From positions 3,100,001-3,164,000 of the forward strand of contig NZ_CP147520.1 in assembly GCF_037201975.1 (NCBI RefSeq): a stretch of 64,000 bases of DNA, given 5' to 3'. This document shows, piece after piece, positions 10,224-18,416 of the stretch. The notes below the pieces were generated by a model. The model was given only the letters and a program-made list of their open reading frames with translations. It was not told the DNA's origin and did not search any database. The stretch is from Streptomyces sp. TG1A-60. GTDB lineage: Bacteria > Actinomycetota > Actinomycetes > Streptomycetales > Streptomycetaceae. Both the position numbers and the translations under genes were made by a program. The stretch's first letter is position 1. The number at the start of each line of letters is the position of its first letter.

Positions 10224-10374
10224 GCCCGCACCCCCGTACGGGGCCGGGCCCAAAGGGGAATCACCGGCACGGTCGTCGGGCGGTCGACCGCCCGCGACCC
10301 GTGTCCATGACCGTGCCCGTCCCTGGTGTCCATCGCTTCGGCGGCCCGCCTCGGCTCGCGCAGTCCGTCGGTCG

Positions 10375-12843
10375 TCATTCCCCCACCCCCACAAGGTCGT
10401 TGTCGTCGGAGTTCTCCTGGCCGGGCTTCTCCCGGCCCCTGTCCAGGCCGAGCAGCAGACGCACCACCGGCAGCACCGCGTCCGCGCGGTCCTCGTCGAG
10501 GCCGGCGGCGAAGCCCGGTATGCCGGACCCGCCGGCCGCCTCGCTCCCCCGCTCCCCCGGCCCACGCCGCACCAGCTCGCCAAGTGTCCGGCGCACCCCC
10601 GGCTCGTACGCCGAGAACGTCCGCCGCAGCAACGGCAGTACGTCGGTGAACGCGTCCCCAGGCACCCGCGTCAGCCAGGCGTCCACCAGCGCGAGCAGCC
10701 GTTCGTCGTGCACCAGCAGCATTCCGCCGCCTGATCCGCCGCCGACGAACCCCTCGATCCACGCCGCCGCGTCGGCGGGCGCCGTGCCCGGCGACAGCAC
10801 GAGCCCCATGAGTCGCGCCGTCTCGTTCTGCGCCAACTCCCCGTCGTCCAGCAGGAGTCGTACGGCCCGCCCTCTGATGACCCCGGGAACGGTGTCCCGC
10901 GCGGACAGCACGTGGAGCACCGAGTGCCAGCGCCCCCGCATGTCCCCGTTCCCCGCCCCACCCTCCGTGACCGCGTCACCGAGCAGACCCACCGCCCCCT
11001 GCACCGCGTCCACATGGCGGCGCATCTCCTGCGCGGCCTCCGCGTCGAGCGCGGCGCACGCGGGTGGCAGCCCGACGAAGACCCGCTCGGCGAGCCCGGC
11101 GGCGACCCCGGCCAGCGCGCGGGTGTCGGTGGCGCGGACGTCGCCGTAACGCAGGGAGCGGACCAGGGCAGGGAGCGCCTGGGCGAGGTGGCCGACGTCG
11201 GCGTCGAGGGCGGCCCGGTCGGCCAGCACCCGCATCACGGCCGGCAGGGCGTCGGGCAGTTCGGCGAGGAGGCAGCGCTCGGCGAGTCCCGTGACGGCGG
11301 CGAGCGACCGGGCCATGAGCGCGTCCGCCTCGGCCTTCGCGGTCGTCGCGGAGAGCACGGTCGTCCCCCACACCCCGGCCTCGGCGACCCGCACCGACAG
11401 CTCCGGCTCCCAGCGCAGCCGCCAGGTCTCCCGGAACGTACCCGTGCCGCCGCGCGAGGTCGTCTGCTCGCCCCACACGACGCCGAGCAGCCGCAGCCGG
11501 TGGAGCAGTCGGCTGCGCTCCGCGTCGTTCTCCTTGCGCAGGTCGAGCTCCAGCTCCCGGTCCGACGCCTCCGGGGTGAGCCGCAGCCGCCGCTGGAGCC
11601 GCGTGAGGTCCCGCTGCAACGGCACCGACGGCGCCGACTCGGGCACCTCCCCCAGCACATCTCCGACCACCAGTCGGTCGTGCACCAGCGACAGCGGTAC
11701 GTTCGAGCCCTCGCACATCACCGCCCGTACGGCGTCGGTGGTCTCCGTCAGGCCCGGCAGCGGGCGCCCCCGCATCACGGCCAGCGTCTCGGCCAGCCGC
11801 ACCGCCTCGATGACATGGGCGGAGGAGACGATCCGGTCCTCCGCACGCAGCAGCCCCGCCACCTTGGTCAGCCACCGCTCCACGGGACGGTCGGGCGCGC
11901 CGAACAGATGCCCGTACCAGCCCGGCGAGTCGATGCCCGCCCCGTAGCCGCCGGCCCGGGACAGCCGCCGGTGCGTCCACGGCACCCAGGTCATGTCGGC
12001 CTTGACCTTGGGCAGTCCCTTCAGCAGCGCCCGGTCGGCGGCCACGGTCCGCTTCTCCCGCAGCGCGGGCACGTGCCAGGCCCCGCACACCACGGCCACG
12101 CCGTCGTCCCCGAACTCCTTCCGCGCCGCCCTCAGTCGCAGCCGCATGTGCGCCTCGCGCGCCGGGTCCCGGTCGCGCCCCCCGGTTCCGTACACCGCCC
12201 GCAGCGCCTCCATCGCCTCCTCCAGCACGACGAACGGCGCGAAGGCGTCTCCGCCCGTCCCCCGATGCTCGACCACGTCCTCCCACCACCGCTCGGCGTC
12301 GTCATGGCCGGCGACTTCGGCGAGCGCGGCCAACGGATCCCCCCGCACCGCCTCCCCGGCCGGTTCCGCGACGGCTTCCCCGGCTGCCTCCCCCCTCCCC
12401 CACACCAGCGAGTGCGTGGCCGGCAGGTCGATGAAGCGGGCCGGGACGCCGTGGGCCAGGGCCCAGCGGATGGCCACCCACTCCGGGGAGAACTCGGCGA
12501 GGGGCCAGAAGGCGCAGCGGCCGGGCTCGTCCACCGCGTGGGCGAGGAGGGCGACCGGGGGCCGCATGTCCTCGTCGGCGGCGAGCGGGATCAGCGCGTC
12601 CGCCTCCGGTGGCCCCTCGATCAGCACCACCCGGGGCCGGGCCGCGTCCAACGCCGCCCGCACGGCCCGCGCCGAGCCCGGCCCGTGGTGCCGTACACCG
12701 AGCAGCAACGGCCCGCCACCGGGCGCTCGCAGCCCAGCGCGCGCCTCCACGCCACCGTGCGCATCCGCCTCGGCGGCCGGGCCCGTGGAGCAGGACCGAA
12801 CGCCGTCGGCGGTCTCCGCCGTTCCCGCCCCCCGCCCCGTCAC
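10375..12843 (-). CDS. DUF5682 family protein
   Basis: The 822-residue protein is of unknown function. Near its N-terminus it has LLGVRHHGPGSARAVRAAL (about residues 46-64) followed by PRVVLIEGPPEAD. This GxxHxGP plus EGPxE arrangement recalls the catalytic core of the TraB/PrgY/EreA-like superfamily; that comparison is my inference. The rest is largely alpha-helical. The GTG start at 12843 overlaps the stop of the MoxR gene (GTGA), so translation is coupled. It is the middle gene of MoxR-DUF5682-vWA. A homologue (YehM) sits in a similar E. coli cluster as I recall. No signal peptide or membrane segment is seen, so it should be cytoplasmic. Confidence 0.85.
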   Translation of the reverse strand: MTGRGAGTAETADGVRSCSTGPAAEADAHGGVEARAGLRAPGGGPLLLGVRHHGPGSARAVRAALDAARPRVVLIEGPPEADALIPLAADEDMRPPVALLAHAVDEPGRCAFWPLAEFSPEWVAIRWALAHGVPARFIDLPATHSLVWGRGEAAGEAVAEPAGEAVRGDPLAALAEVAGHDDAERWWEDVVEHRGTGGDAFAPFVVLEEAMEALRAVYGTGGRDRDPAREAHMRLRLRAARKEFGDDGVAVVCGAWHVPALREKRTVAADRALLKGLPKVKADMTWVPWTHRRLSRAGGYGAGIDSPGWYGHLFGAPDRPVERWLTKVAGLLRAEDRIVSSAHVIEAVRLAETLAVMRGRPLPGLTETTDAVRAVMCEGSNVPLSLVHDRLVVGDVLGEVPESAPSVPLQRDLTRLQRRLRLTPEASDRELELDLRKENDAERSRLLHRLRLLGVVWGEQTTSRGGTGTFRETWRLRWEPELSVRVAEAGVWGTTVLSATTAKAEADALMARSLAAVTGLAERCLLAELPDALPAVMRVLADRAALDADVGHLAQALPALVRSLRYGDVRATDTRALAGVAAGLAERVFVGLPPACAALDAEAAQEMRRHVDAVQGAVGLLGDAVTEGGAGNGDMRGRWHSVLHVLSARDTVPGVIRGRAVRLLLDDGELAQNETARLMGLVLSPGTAPADAAAWIEGFVGGGSGGGMLLVHDERLLALVDAWLTRVPGDAFTDVLPLLRRTFSAYEPGVRRTLGELVRRGPGERGSEAAGGSGIPGFAAGLDEDRADAVLPVVRLLLGLDRGREKPGQENSDDNDLVGVGE

Positions 12844-14042
12844 GCGCTCACCTCGCGGCAGGCACGGTAGAAGTCCGTCCAGCCGTCGCGCTCGCGCACG
12901 ACCGCCTCCAGGTACTCCCGCCAGATGACGCGGTCGGCGGCCGGGTCGCGGACGACGGCGCCGAGAATGCCGGCGGCGACGTCGGAGGCGCGCAGGACGC
13001 CGTCGCCGAAGTGGGCGGCCAGGGCGAGCCCGTTGGTGACGACCGAGATCGCCTCGGCGGTCGACAACGTGCCGCTGGGAGACTTCAGCTTCGTACGGCC
13101 GTCCGTCGTGACGCCGTCGCGCAGCTCGCGGAAGACGGTGACGACGCGGCGGATCTCGTCGATGCCGTCCGGCGCGGCCGGCAGATCGAGGGAGCGGCCG
13201 ATCTGGTCGACGCGGCGCGAGACGATGTCGACCTCGGCGTCGGCGCTCTCCGGCAGCGGCAGCACCACGGTGTTGAAGCGGCGGCGCAGGGCGCTCGACA
13301 GGTCGTTCACCCCGCGGTCGCGGTCGTTGGCCGTGGCGATGAGGTTGAAGCCCCGCACGGCCTGCACCTCCTGCCCCAGCTCCGGTATCGGCAGCGTCTT
13401 CTCGGACAGGATCGTGATCAACGAGTCCTGAACGTCGGCCGGGACACGGGTCAGCTCCTCGACGCGGGCCGTCATGCCCTCAGCCATGGCCCGCATGACG
13501 GGACTGGGCACGAGGGCGTCGCGGCTCGGACCGTGGGCCAGCAGCTGCGCGTAGTTCCAGCCGTAGCGGATCGCCTCCTCCGGGGTGCCCGCCGTGCCCT
13601 GCACGAGCAGCGTGGAGTCGCCGCTGACGGCCGCCGCCAGATGCTCGGACACCCAGGTCTTGGCGGTGCCGGGCACGCCGAGCAGGAGCAGGGCGCGGTC
13701 GGTGGCGAGGGTGGTGACGGCCACCTCGACGATGCGGCGCGGCCCGACGTACTTCGGTGTGATCACCGTGCCGTCCGGGAGCGTGCCGCCGAGCAGATAG
13801 GTGGCGACGGCCCACGGCGAGAGCTTCCAGCGGGCCGGCCTGGGCCGGTCGTCCTGGGCGGCCAGCGCGGCGAGTTCACCGGCGAAGGCGTCCTCCGCGT
13901 GGGCCCGCAGCACTTCACCGCCCGTCCGCGCGTCCGCAGGCGCGCCGACACGGGCATCCGTGTGCGCACCCATGTGCGCGTTCGCGGGCGCGGACTGGTT
14001 GCGGCTCGGGTCGGCAGTGGTCGTTCCAACAGACGCAGGCAT
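12840..14042 (-). CDS. MoxR-family AAA+ ATPase
   Basis: This MoxR-type ATPase probably remodels a partner protein together with the vWA protein of the same operon. Visible motifs are Walker A LLGVPGTAKTW (about residues 115-125), a Walker B region RVEELTRVP in which the usual Asp-Glu is Glu-Glu, sensor-1 FNLIATANDRDRG, and the arginine-rich ALRRRF (arginine finger region). ATG at 14042 gives 400 residues and has a strong GGAGGGGGA ribosome-binding site; an upstream in-frame codon would add 33 residues through the promoter region. It is the first gene of the leftward operon. Its promoter carries a DNA-damage-type motif (14086-14108). Confidence 0.9.
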   Translation of the reverse strand: MPASVGTTTADPSRNQSAPANAHMGAHTDARVGAPADARTGGEVLRAHAEDAFAGELAALAAQDDRPRPARWKLSPWAVATYLLGGTLPDGTVITPKYVGPRRIVEVAVTTLATDRALLLLGVPGTAKTWVSEHLAAAVSGDSTLLVQGTAGTPEEAIRYGWNYAQLLAHGPSRDALVPSPVMRAMAEGMTARVEELTRVPADVQDSLITILSEKTLPIPELGQEVQAVRGFNLIATANDRDRGVNDLSSALRRRFNTVVLPLPESADAEVDIVSRRVDQIGRSLDLPAAPDGIDEIRRVVTVFRELRDGVTTDGRTKLKSPSGTLSTAEAISVVTNGLALAAHFGDGVLRASDVAAGILGAVVRDPAADRVIWREYLEAVVRERDGWTDFYRACREVSA

Positions 14043-14085
14043 GGCTGAGTCCCCCTCCAGCTCGGCCGGTTCGGATCTGCTGACC

Positions 14086-14108
14086 ACACTGCACCACGCC
14101 ACTGACAA
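14086..14108 (-). promoter_or_regulatory. RecA-NDp/PafBC-type promoter of the MoxR operon
   Basis: Read on the minus strand it is TTGTCAGTG (14108-14100), eight bases, then CAGTGT (14091-14086). This matches the LexA-independent damage promoter pattern TTGTCRGTG-N8-TAnnnT with one change in the -10. The transcript would start near 14079, about 37 bases before the MoxR ATG, which leaves room for the observed ribosome-binding site. Confidence 0.6.
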
Positions 14109-14146
14109 TCCAGTCTGACCTGCGAAAATTGGATCGCGCAAGCCAA

Positions 14147-14169
14147 TTGTCAGTGGTGGGATCTACCTT
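14147..14169 (+). promoter_or_regulatory. RecA-NDp/PafBC-type promoter of the SWIM-DUF5691 operon
   Basis: TTGTCAGTG (14147-14155), eight bases, then TACCTT (14164-14169) is an exact match to TTGTCRGTG-N8-TAnnnT. The predicted transcription start, six or seven bases later, falls at the ATG at 14176, so the SWIM mRNA is probably leaderless. No ribosome-binding site precedes that ATG. Confidence 0.7.
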
Positions 14170-14175
14170 CGGAAC

Positions 14176-15558
14176 ATGACTCAGCAGGGGGTGCGCTGGA
14201 CGGCTGAGCAGGTGCTGGCATTGGCACCTGACGCCACGTCGCGCAAAGCCGGAAGCAAACTCGGCGCGGCCGGGCCGTGGTCGGATGCAGGCACTTCGGA
14301 CGAGGGGACGGTGTGGGGACTGTGCAAAGGAAGTGGCAGCAAGCCGTATCGGACAGTTGTGGACATCGCGGACTCCGCCGGGCCCGCCTACAAGTGCAGT
14401 TGTCCGAGCAGGAAGTTCCCGTGCAAACACGCGCTGGGGCTGCTGCTCCTCTGGTCGGGCGACACCACCGCGGTGCCGTCTGGGCAGGCACCGGACTGGG
14501 CGGAGCAGTGGCTTGCCGGCCGCCGCGGGCGCGCAGCGGAGAGGACGACGAGGACGGCCGCGGCATCTGGGGCCACGTCCGCTGACGCCGAGGCGGCGCG
14601 GCGCCGAGCCGAGCGGCGCGCCGACCGGATCACCGCGGGCGCGGCGGAGCTCGAACAGCGCCTGACCGACCTTCTCCGTGGCGGCCTGGCCGCCACGGAG
14701 CAGGCGGGGTACGGCCTGTGGGAGGAGACGGCGGCCCGCATGGTTGACGCCCAGGCTCCCGGGCTGGCCGCCCGCGTGCGGGAGTTGGGTGCCCTTCCGG
14801 GCTCGGGGCCCGGCTGGCCGGTCCGTCTCCTTGAGGAGTGCGCCCTCCTCCATCTTCTGGACCAGGGGTGGCTGCGCCGCGAGCACCTCCCGGACGGCCT
14901 GGCGGCCACGGTCCGTTCGCGGGTCGGCCTGCCCGGCTCCCCGGAGGGCACGCCGGTCCGCGACCGCTGGCTCGTCCTCGCCCAGTACGACACGTCCGAC
15001 TCCCGCCTCACCACCCGCCGCATCTGGCTCCACGGCACCGAGTCCGGCCGCACGGCACTGCTCCTCTCCTACGGAGCCGCCGGCCGTGCCCCCGAACTGT
15101 CGCTCCCGGTGGGGCTGGCCTTCGAGGCGGAGGTGTCGGCGTACCCGGGCGCGGGACAACTACGAGCGGCCCTGGGCCAACGATTCACGGCGCCCGAGCC
15201 CGCCACCGTACGACCGCGGGGGGTCGCTCCGGCCGAAGCGGCGGCCCGTTACGGCGAGGCCCTGCGGGACGACCCGTGGCTGGACTCCTCCCCGGTCACC
15301 CTCACCCGCGTCATACCGACCCCGGACGGCGACTCCTGGCAACTGGCCGACGCGGACAGCGACCTCGCCCTCCCCCTCACCCCTTCCGCCCGGTCCCACC
15401 CGGGCCTGTGGCGCCTCGTCGCCCTCTCCGGCGGCACGCCCGTGGCGGTCTTCGGCGAGTGCGGCCACCGGGGCTTCACACCGCTGACGGCCTGGGCCGA
15501 GGGGACCGCTCCCGGGGAAGCACAGGGGACGCTCGGGCAGGCGGTGGCGCTGTGCTGA
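14176..15558 (+). CDS. SWIM zinc-finger domain protein
   Basis: The 460-residue protein has a SWIM zinc finger near its N-terminus: Cys74, Cys76, Cys83 and His85 in CSCPSRKFPCKH, the CxCx6CxH pattern. It is followed by a basic Ala/Arg-rich helical linker (residues about 115-160) and a large C-terminal domain of unknown fold. SWIM fingers are thought to bind DNA or proteins and occur in SWI2/SNF2 helicases, MuDR transposases and the Shu-type recombination complex. The ATG is placed directly at the predicted transcription start. It is divergent from the MoxR operon with 133 bases between starts, and the DUF5691 gene follows 55 bases downstream. It is similar in type to E. coli YehQ as I recall. 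Confidence 0.88.
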   Translation: MTQQGVRWTAEQVLALAPDATSRKAGSKLGAAGPWSDAGTSDEGTVWGLCKGSGSKPYRTVVDIADSAGPAYKCSCPSRKFPCKHALGLLLLWSGDTTAVPSGQAPDWAEQWLAGRRGRAAERTTRTAAASGATSADAEAARRRAERRADRITAGAAELEQRLTDLLRGGLAATEQAGYGLWEETAARMVDAQAPGLAARVRELGALPGSGPGWPVRLLEECALLHLLDQGWLRREHLPDGLAATVRSRVGLPGSPEGTPVRDRWLVLAQYDTSDSRLTTRRIWLHGTESGRTALLLSYGAAGRAPELSLPVGLAFEAEVSAYPGAGQLRAALGQRFTAPEPATVRPRGVAPAEAAARYGEALRDDPWLDSSPVTLTRVIPTPDGDSWQLADADSDLALPLTPSARSHPGLWRLVALSGGTPVAVFGECGHRGFTPLTAWAEGTAPGEAQGTLGQAVALC

Positions 15559-15613
15559 GTGGCGGCGCAGCCAGCGGCGGGAGCAGCGGCTCGTGGCATA
15601 CGGAAGGAACCTC

Positions 15614-17236
15614 ATGACCGGCACATCAGATGCTCCGGCGGGCCTCTCCTGGGAGGAACTCGTCACCACGGCGTTGCTCGGCACTGATCGTCGTACTCCG
15701 CCGGGGTCGGTGTCGGGCCGGGAGGCACCCGCGGTCCTGATGGACGCGGCGGCCGTGGAGACCGTACGGCGCAGGGCGGGGATACGGCCGGTGCGGGCGG
15801 CGGCGCGGCCGGAGCCGGCGGCGCCGGATCCCCGGCCTCGGCTGCCGCCCGCCGCGACGCGTCGGCTGGCGACGTTGCTGGCCGACCGGCCCGGCACGGG
15901 CGGCGGCCGTCGGGGTGCGGCACCCGACCTGATGGAGCTGCTGCCCCAGTGGCTGGCGTTGGCCAACTCGTACGGCTACGCGGCGCCCCCGGAGGCCCTG
16001 CCCGCGCTGCTGGACGCGGCGCGAGGCCGTACGGATCTGCGTCCCGCCGCCCTGGCCTTCGCGGGCCCGCGGGCGCTGTGGCTGGCCCGGCTGAACACGG
16101 ACTGGAGGTTCGCGCTGCGTGCCGCGCCGGGCGGCGGCACCGCGCTGCCCGGTCCGGACGAGCGGGAGAGGGTCCAACAGCTGTGGCGAGAGGGCCTGTT
16201 CGCGGAGCGCGTCGCGCTGCTCACAACGATACGGGCCCGGGATGCCGCCGTGGCACGGGAGTTGCTGGCATCCACGTGGCCGACGGAGCGGGCCGAGGAC
16301 CGGCTCATGTTCCTCGACACACTCCGCACGGGGCTGGCGGCGCGGGACGAGCCGTTCCTGGAAGCCGCGTTGGGTGACCGCAGCCGCAATGTGCGGGCCA
16401 TGGCAGCGGAGTTGCTTTCCGCGTTGCCCGACTCGGCGCTCGCGGGGCGGATGGCGAAGCGGGCGACCGCGTGCGTGGCCGTCGACCGCACGAGCGGTAC
16501 GGCCGCGAGCGGGACGCCCACGATCGTGGTCGAGGCCCCGCACGCGTGCGACCCCGGCATGGAGCGCGACGGTGTGCTGCCCAAGGCCCCGGCCGGACGG
16601 GGCCAACGGTCGTGGTGGCTGGTCCAGTTGGTGGAGGCGGCGCCGCTCGGGGCGTGGTCGCGGCGGTTCGGGGGGCGTACGCCGAAGGAGATCCTTGCGC
16701 TGCCGGTCGCCGACGACTGGCAGAGCGAGCTGCACGGGGCGTGGTGCCGGGCGGCGGTGCGGCAGCGGGACGCCGAGTGGTCGCGGGCGCTGTTGGGGCC
16801 GCCCTCCACTCCGGAGGCCGGGGGGCCGGGGGCCGTGTCGCCGGCCGAGCGGGCCAAGCTGCTGGCGACCTTGGAAGGCGGGGAGCGGGCCGAGTGGGTG
16901 GCCGGGTTCATCGCCACACACGGCCTGTCGGAGGCGTTCCAGCTACTCGGGGCGTGCGCGGTGCCGTGGGCTCCGCCGCTGGGGCGGGCCGTGGTGGACG
17001 CGCTCAACATCGCGCGGGACGCGGGCAGCTACCCCTGGAGTTTCAGCGGGGTGATGGGGTTGGCCGAGCGGTGCCTGGACCCTGCGGAGGCTGTGCGGCT
17101 CGAGCCGCTCACGGCTACGCCGGAGGACGCCGAGGATGCGGCGCCGGGCGCGGGGGGCTATTGGGCAGAGGCATTCCAGCGGCTTTCGACGACACTGCGG
17201 TTGCGGGCCACGATGTGTAGGGAGCTGGCACCGTGA
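15614..17236 (+). CDS. DUF5691 family protein
   Basis: This 540-residue protein of unknown function begins LSWEELVTTALLGTDRRTPPG, typical of DUF5691. Its middle part (LGDRSRNVRAMAAELLSALPDSALAGRMAKRA) looks like HEAT-type alpha-helical repeats, suggesting a scaffold or binding surface. The start at 15614 follows GGAAGGAAC; an upstream ATG at 15593 lacks such a site. It is encoded with the SWIM protein and across from MoxR-DUF5682-vWA, a grouping that recurs in actinobacteria. No catalytic motif is evident. It is cytoplasmic, as no signal or membrane segment is seen. Confidence 0.85.
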   Translation: MTGTSDAPAGLSWEELVTTALLGTDRRTPPGSVSGREAPAVLMDAAAVETVRRRAGIRPVRAAARPEPAAPDPRPRLPPAATRRLATLLADRPGTGGGRRGAAPDLMELLPQWLALANSYGYAAPPEALPALLDAARGRTDLRPAALAFAGPRALWLARLNTDWRFALRAAPGGGTALPGPDERERVQQLWREGLFAERVALLTTIRARDAAVARELLASTWPTERAEDRLMFLDTLRTGLAARDEPFLEAALGDRSRNVRAMAAELLSALPDSALAGRMAKRATACVAVDRTSGTAASGTPTIVVEAPHACDPGMERDGVLPKAPAGRGQRSWWLVQLVEAAPLGAWSRRFGGRTPKEILALPVADDWQSELHGAWCRAAVRQRDAEWSRALLGPPSTPEAGGPGAVSPAERAKLLATLEGGERAEWVAGFIATHGLSEAFQLLGACAVPWAPPLGRAVVDALNIARDAGSYPWSFSGVMGLAERCLDPAEAVRLEPLTATPEDAEDAAPGAGGYWAEAFQRLSTTLRLRATMCRELAP

Positions 17237-17290
17237 ACTGGGGACGCCTGAGAGTTCGGGGTGAGGTTCTCTGGCGGGCGCGGATTGGTC

Positions 17291-17370
17291 GTGGTTGCTC
17301 GCGCGATCCCGCGCCCCGGAAAGCATGGGGCCGCCCGGGGTTTTCACGTGCTCGGGGAACTGCGCGACAG
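17291..17370. repeat. Dispersed Streptomyces intergenic repeat, inverted pair
   Basis: GTGGTTGCTCGCG...CGCGCCCCGGAAA (17291-17322) shares its sequence with 41929-41967. A partial inverted copy (reverse complement containing GCGCAGTTCCCCGAGC) lies at about 17349-17370. This GCAGTTCCCCGCGCCC family is common between Streptomyces genes. It lies between the convergent DUF5691 and icmB genes and may serve as a terminator. Confidence 0.55.
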
Positions 17371-17412
17371 GCCCCCACCCAACCCGCCCGCCCGCCCCAA
17401 CGACCCTGCGGT

Positions 17413-17829
17413 CTACGCCCCGGCGGGCTGTCGGACGTTCGTGCGTACCCAGTCCACGATCGACGCGGTCGTCGCGCCCGGCGTGAAGATCTCCGCGACA
17501 CCCTTGTCCTTCAGGGGCGCGATGTCGGCCTCGGGGATGATGCCGCCGCCGAAGACGAGGATGTCCTCGGCGTCACGGTCCTTGAGGAGGTCGATGACGG
17601 CGGCGAAGAGGGTGTTGTGGGCACCGGAGAGGATGGAGAGGCCGATCGCGTCGGCGTCCTCCTGGATCGCGGTGTCGACGATCTGCTCCGGCGTCTGGTG
17701 GAGGCCGGTGTAGATGACCTCCATACCGGCATCGCGCAGCGCCCGCGCGATCACCTTGGCTCCACGATCGTGGCCGTCGAGTCCCGGCTTGGCCACCACC
17801 ACGCGGATCGGACCGGCTGTTGCACCCAT
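17413..17829 (-). CDS. icmB: Cobalamin-binding small subunit of isobutyryl-CoA mutase
   Basis: The 138-residue protein is a stand-alone B12-binding domain. It shows DxHxxG (Asp18-Gly-His20-Asp-Arg-Gly23, with His20 the lower axial ligand), LSILSGAH and FGGGIIP. With a large subunit (IcmA, not in this window) it would interconvert isobutyryl-CoA and n-butyryl-CoA. The ATG at 17829 has a GGGAGG ribosome-binding site and gives the exact family length; longer readings are not supported. It is a single gene, divergent from the lipase gene. A perfect palindrome TGACATGTCA lies about 50 bases upstream. Another B12-mutase small-subunit role is possible, but length and sequence favour IcmB. Confidence 0.85.
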   Translation of the reverse strand: MGATAGPIRVVVAKPGLDGHDRGAKVIARALRDAGMEVIYTGLHQTPEQIVDTAIQEDADAIGLSILSGAHNTLFAAVIDLLKDRDAEDILVFGGGIIPEADIAPLKDKGVAEIFTPGATTASIVDWVRTNVRQPAGA

Positions 17830-18416
17830 CACTGCCTCCCTGAAACGACTACAACCAACCCGTAACAGACCAGAGCCTGACATGTCACGCCAACCGCGCG
17901 AAGTGAATGAACGTTGTCCCCAGCATCCCGCAACCGGCAGTTTCACGGTGGAGAGCGAGGGGGAAATCACCCGTGGGACACGTTCGCCGCGCACTGCTCC
18001 CGGTTTCCGCGGCTCACGCGTCGCGGGGACTTGAGTGATCGCCCAGGCGATCGCGGCATCCGGACCGTTCGCGGGGCCGACTGCCACAGGGCCCCGTGGC
18101 GTGCGCGTCACGGGGGAAGCGTGCGCAAGGAGAGTCGTCAGAGGGGTGCCGCGTCCGTTCCACCGCCTGCGGGAGGTCAGGGTGGCGGGGCGGATCGGCA
18201 CCGGCAGACGGCAGTTGGCAGGGCAGCGGGGAGTCAGGAAGGGCCGACCCCTCGTCGCGTGATCGGCGCCTCACGCGTCGTACACGCACCGCGCGGCGCG
18301 TACGACACACGCATCGCGTCACCCCCACCCCGCCACCCGCCGCCCACACCACGACTTTCCACGAGGGCACACGGGGAGGCACAGGCGTCCGCCCGTCTGC
18401 CGACGGGAGGTCGGGC
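17830..18416. other. 587-base divergent intergenic region (icmB / lipase)
   Basis: No gene with convincing start and coding character is seen on either strand. It contains the 10-bp palindrome TGACATGTCA (17878-17887), a possible operator for icmB, and several GCGATCGC-type palindromes near 18040-18060. Confidence 0.45.

Noticed and set aside
6408..10310. A 1300-codon open frame on the plus strand across sucCD and the vWA gene
   Set aside because: It is antisense to sucD, sucC and the vWA gene, has Arg/Gly/Asp-biased composition and no family motif. It is a shadow of high GC at third positions.
10224..10583. Longer vWA protein beginning at 10583
   Set aside because: The extra 120 residues overlap the DUF5682 end, are Arg/Ala/Pro-rich, and the ATG at 10223 has a strong ribosome-binding site.
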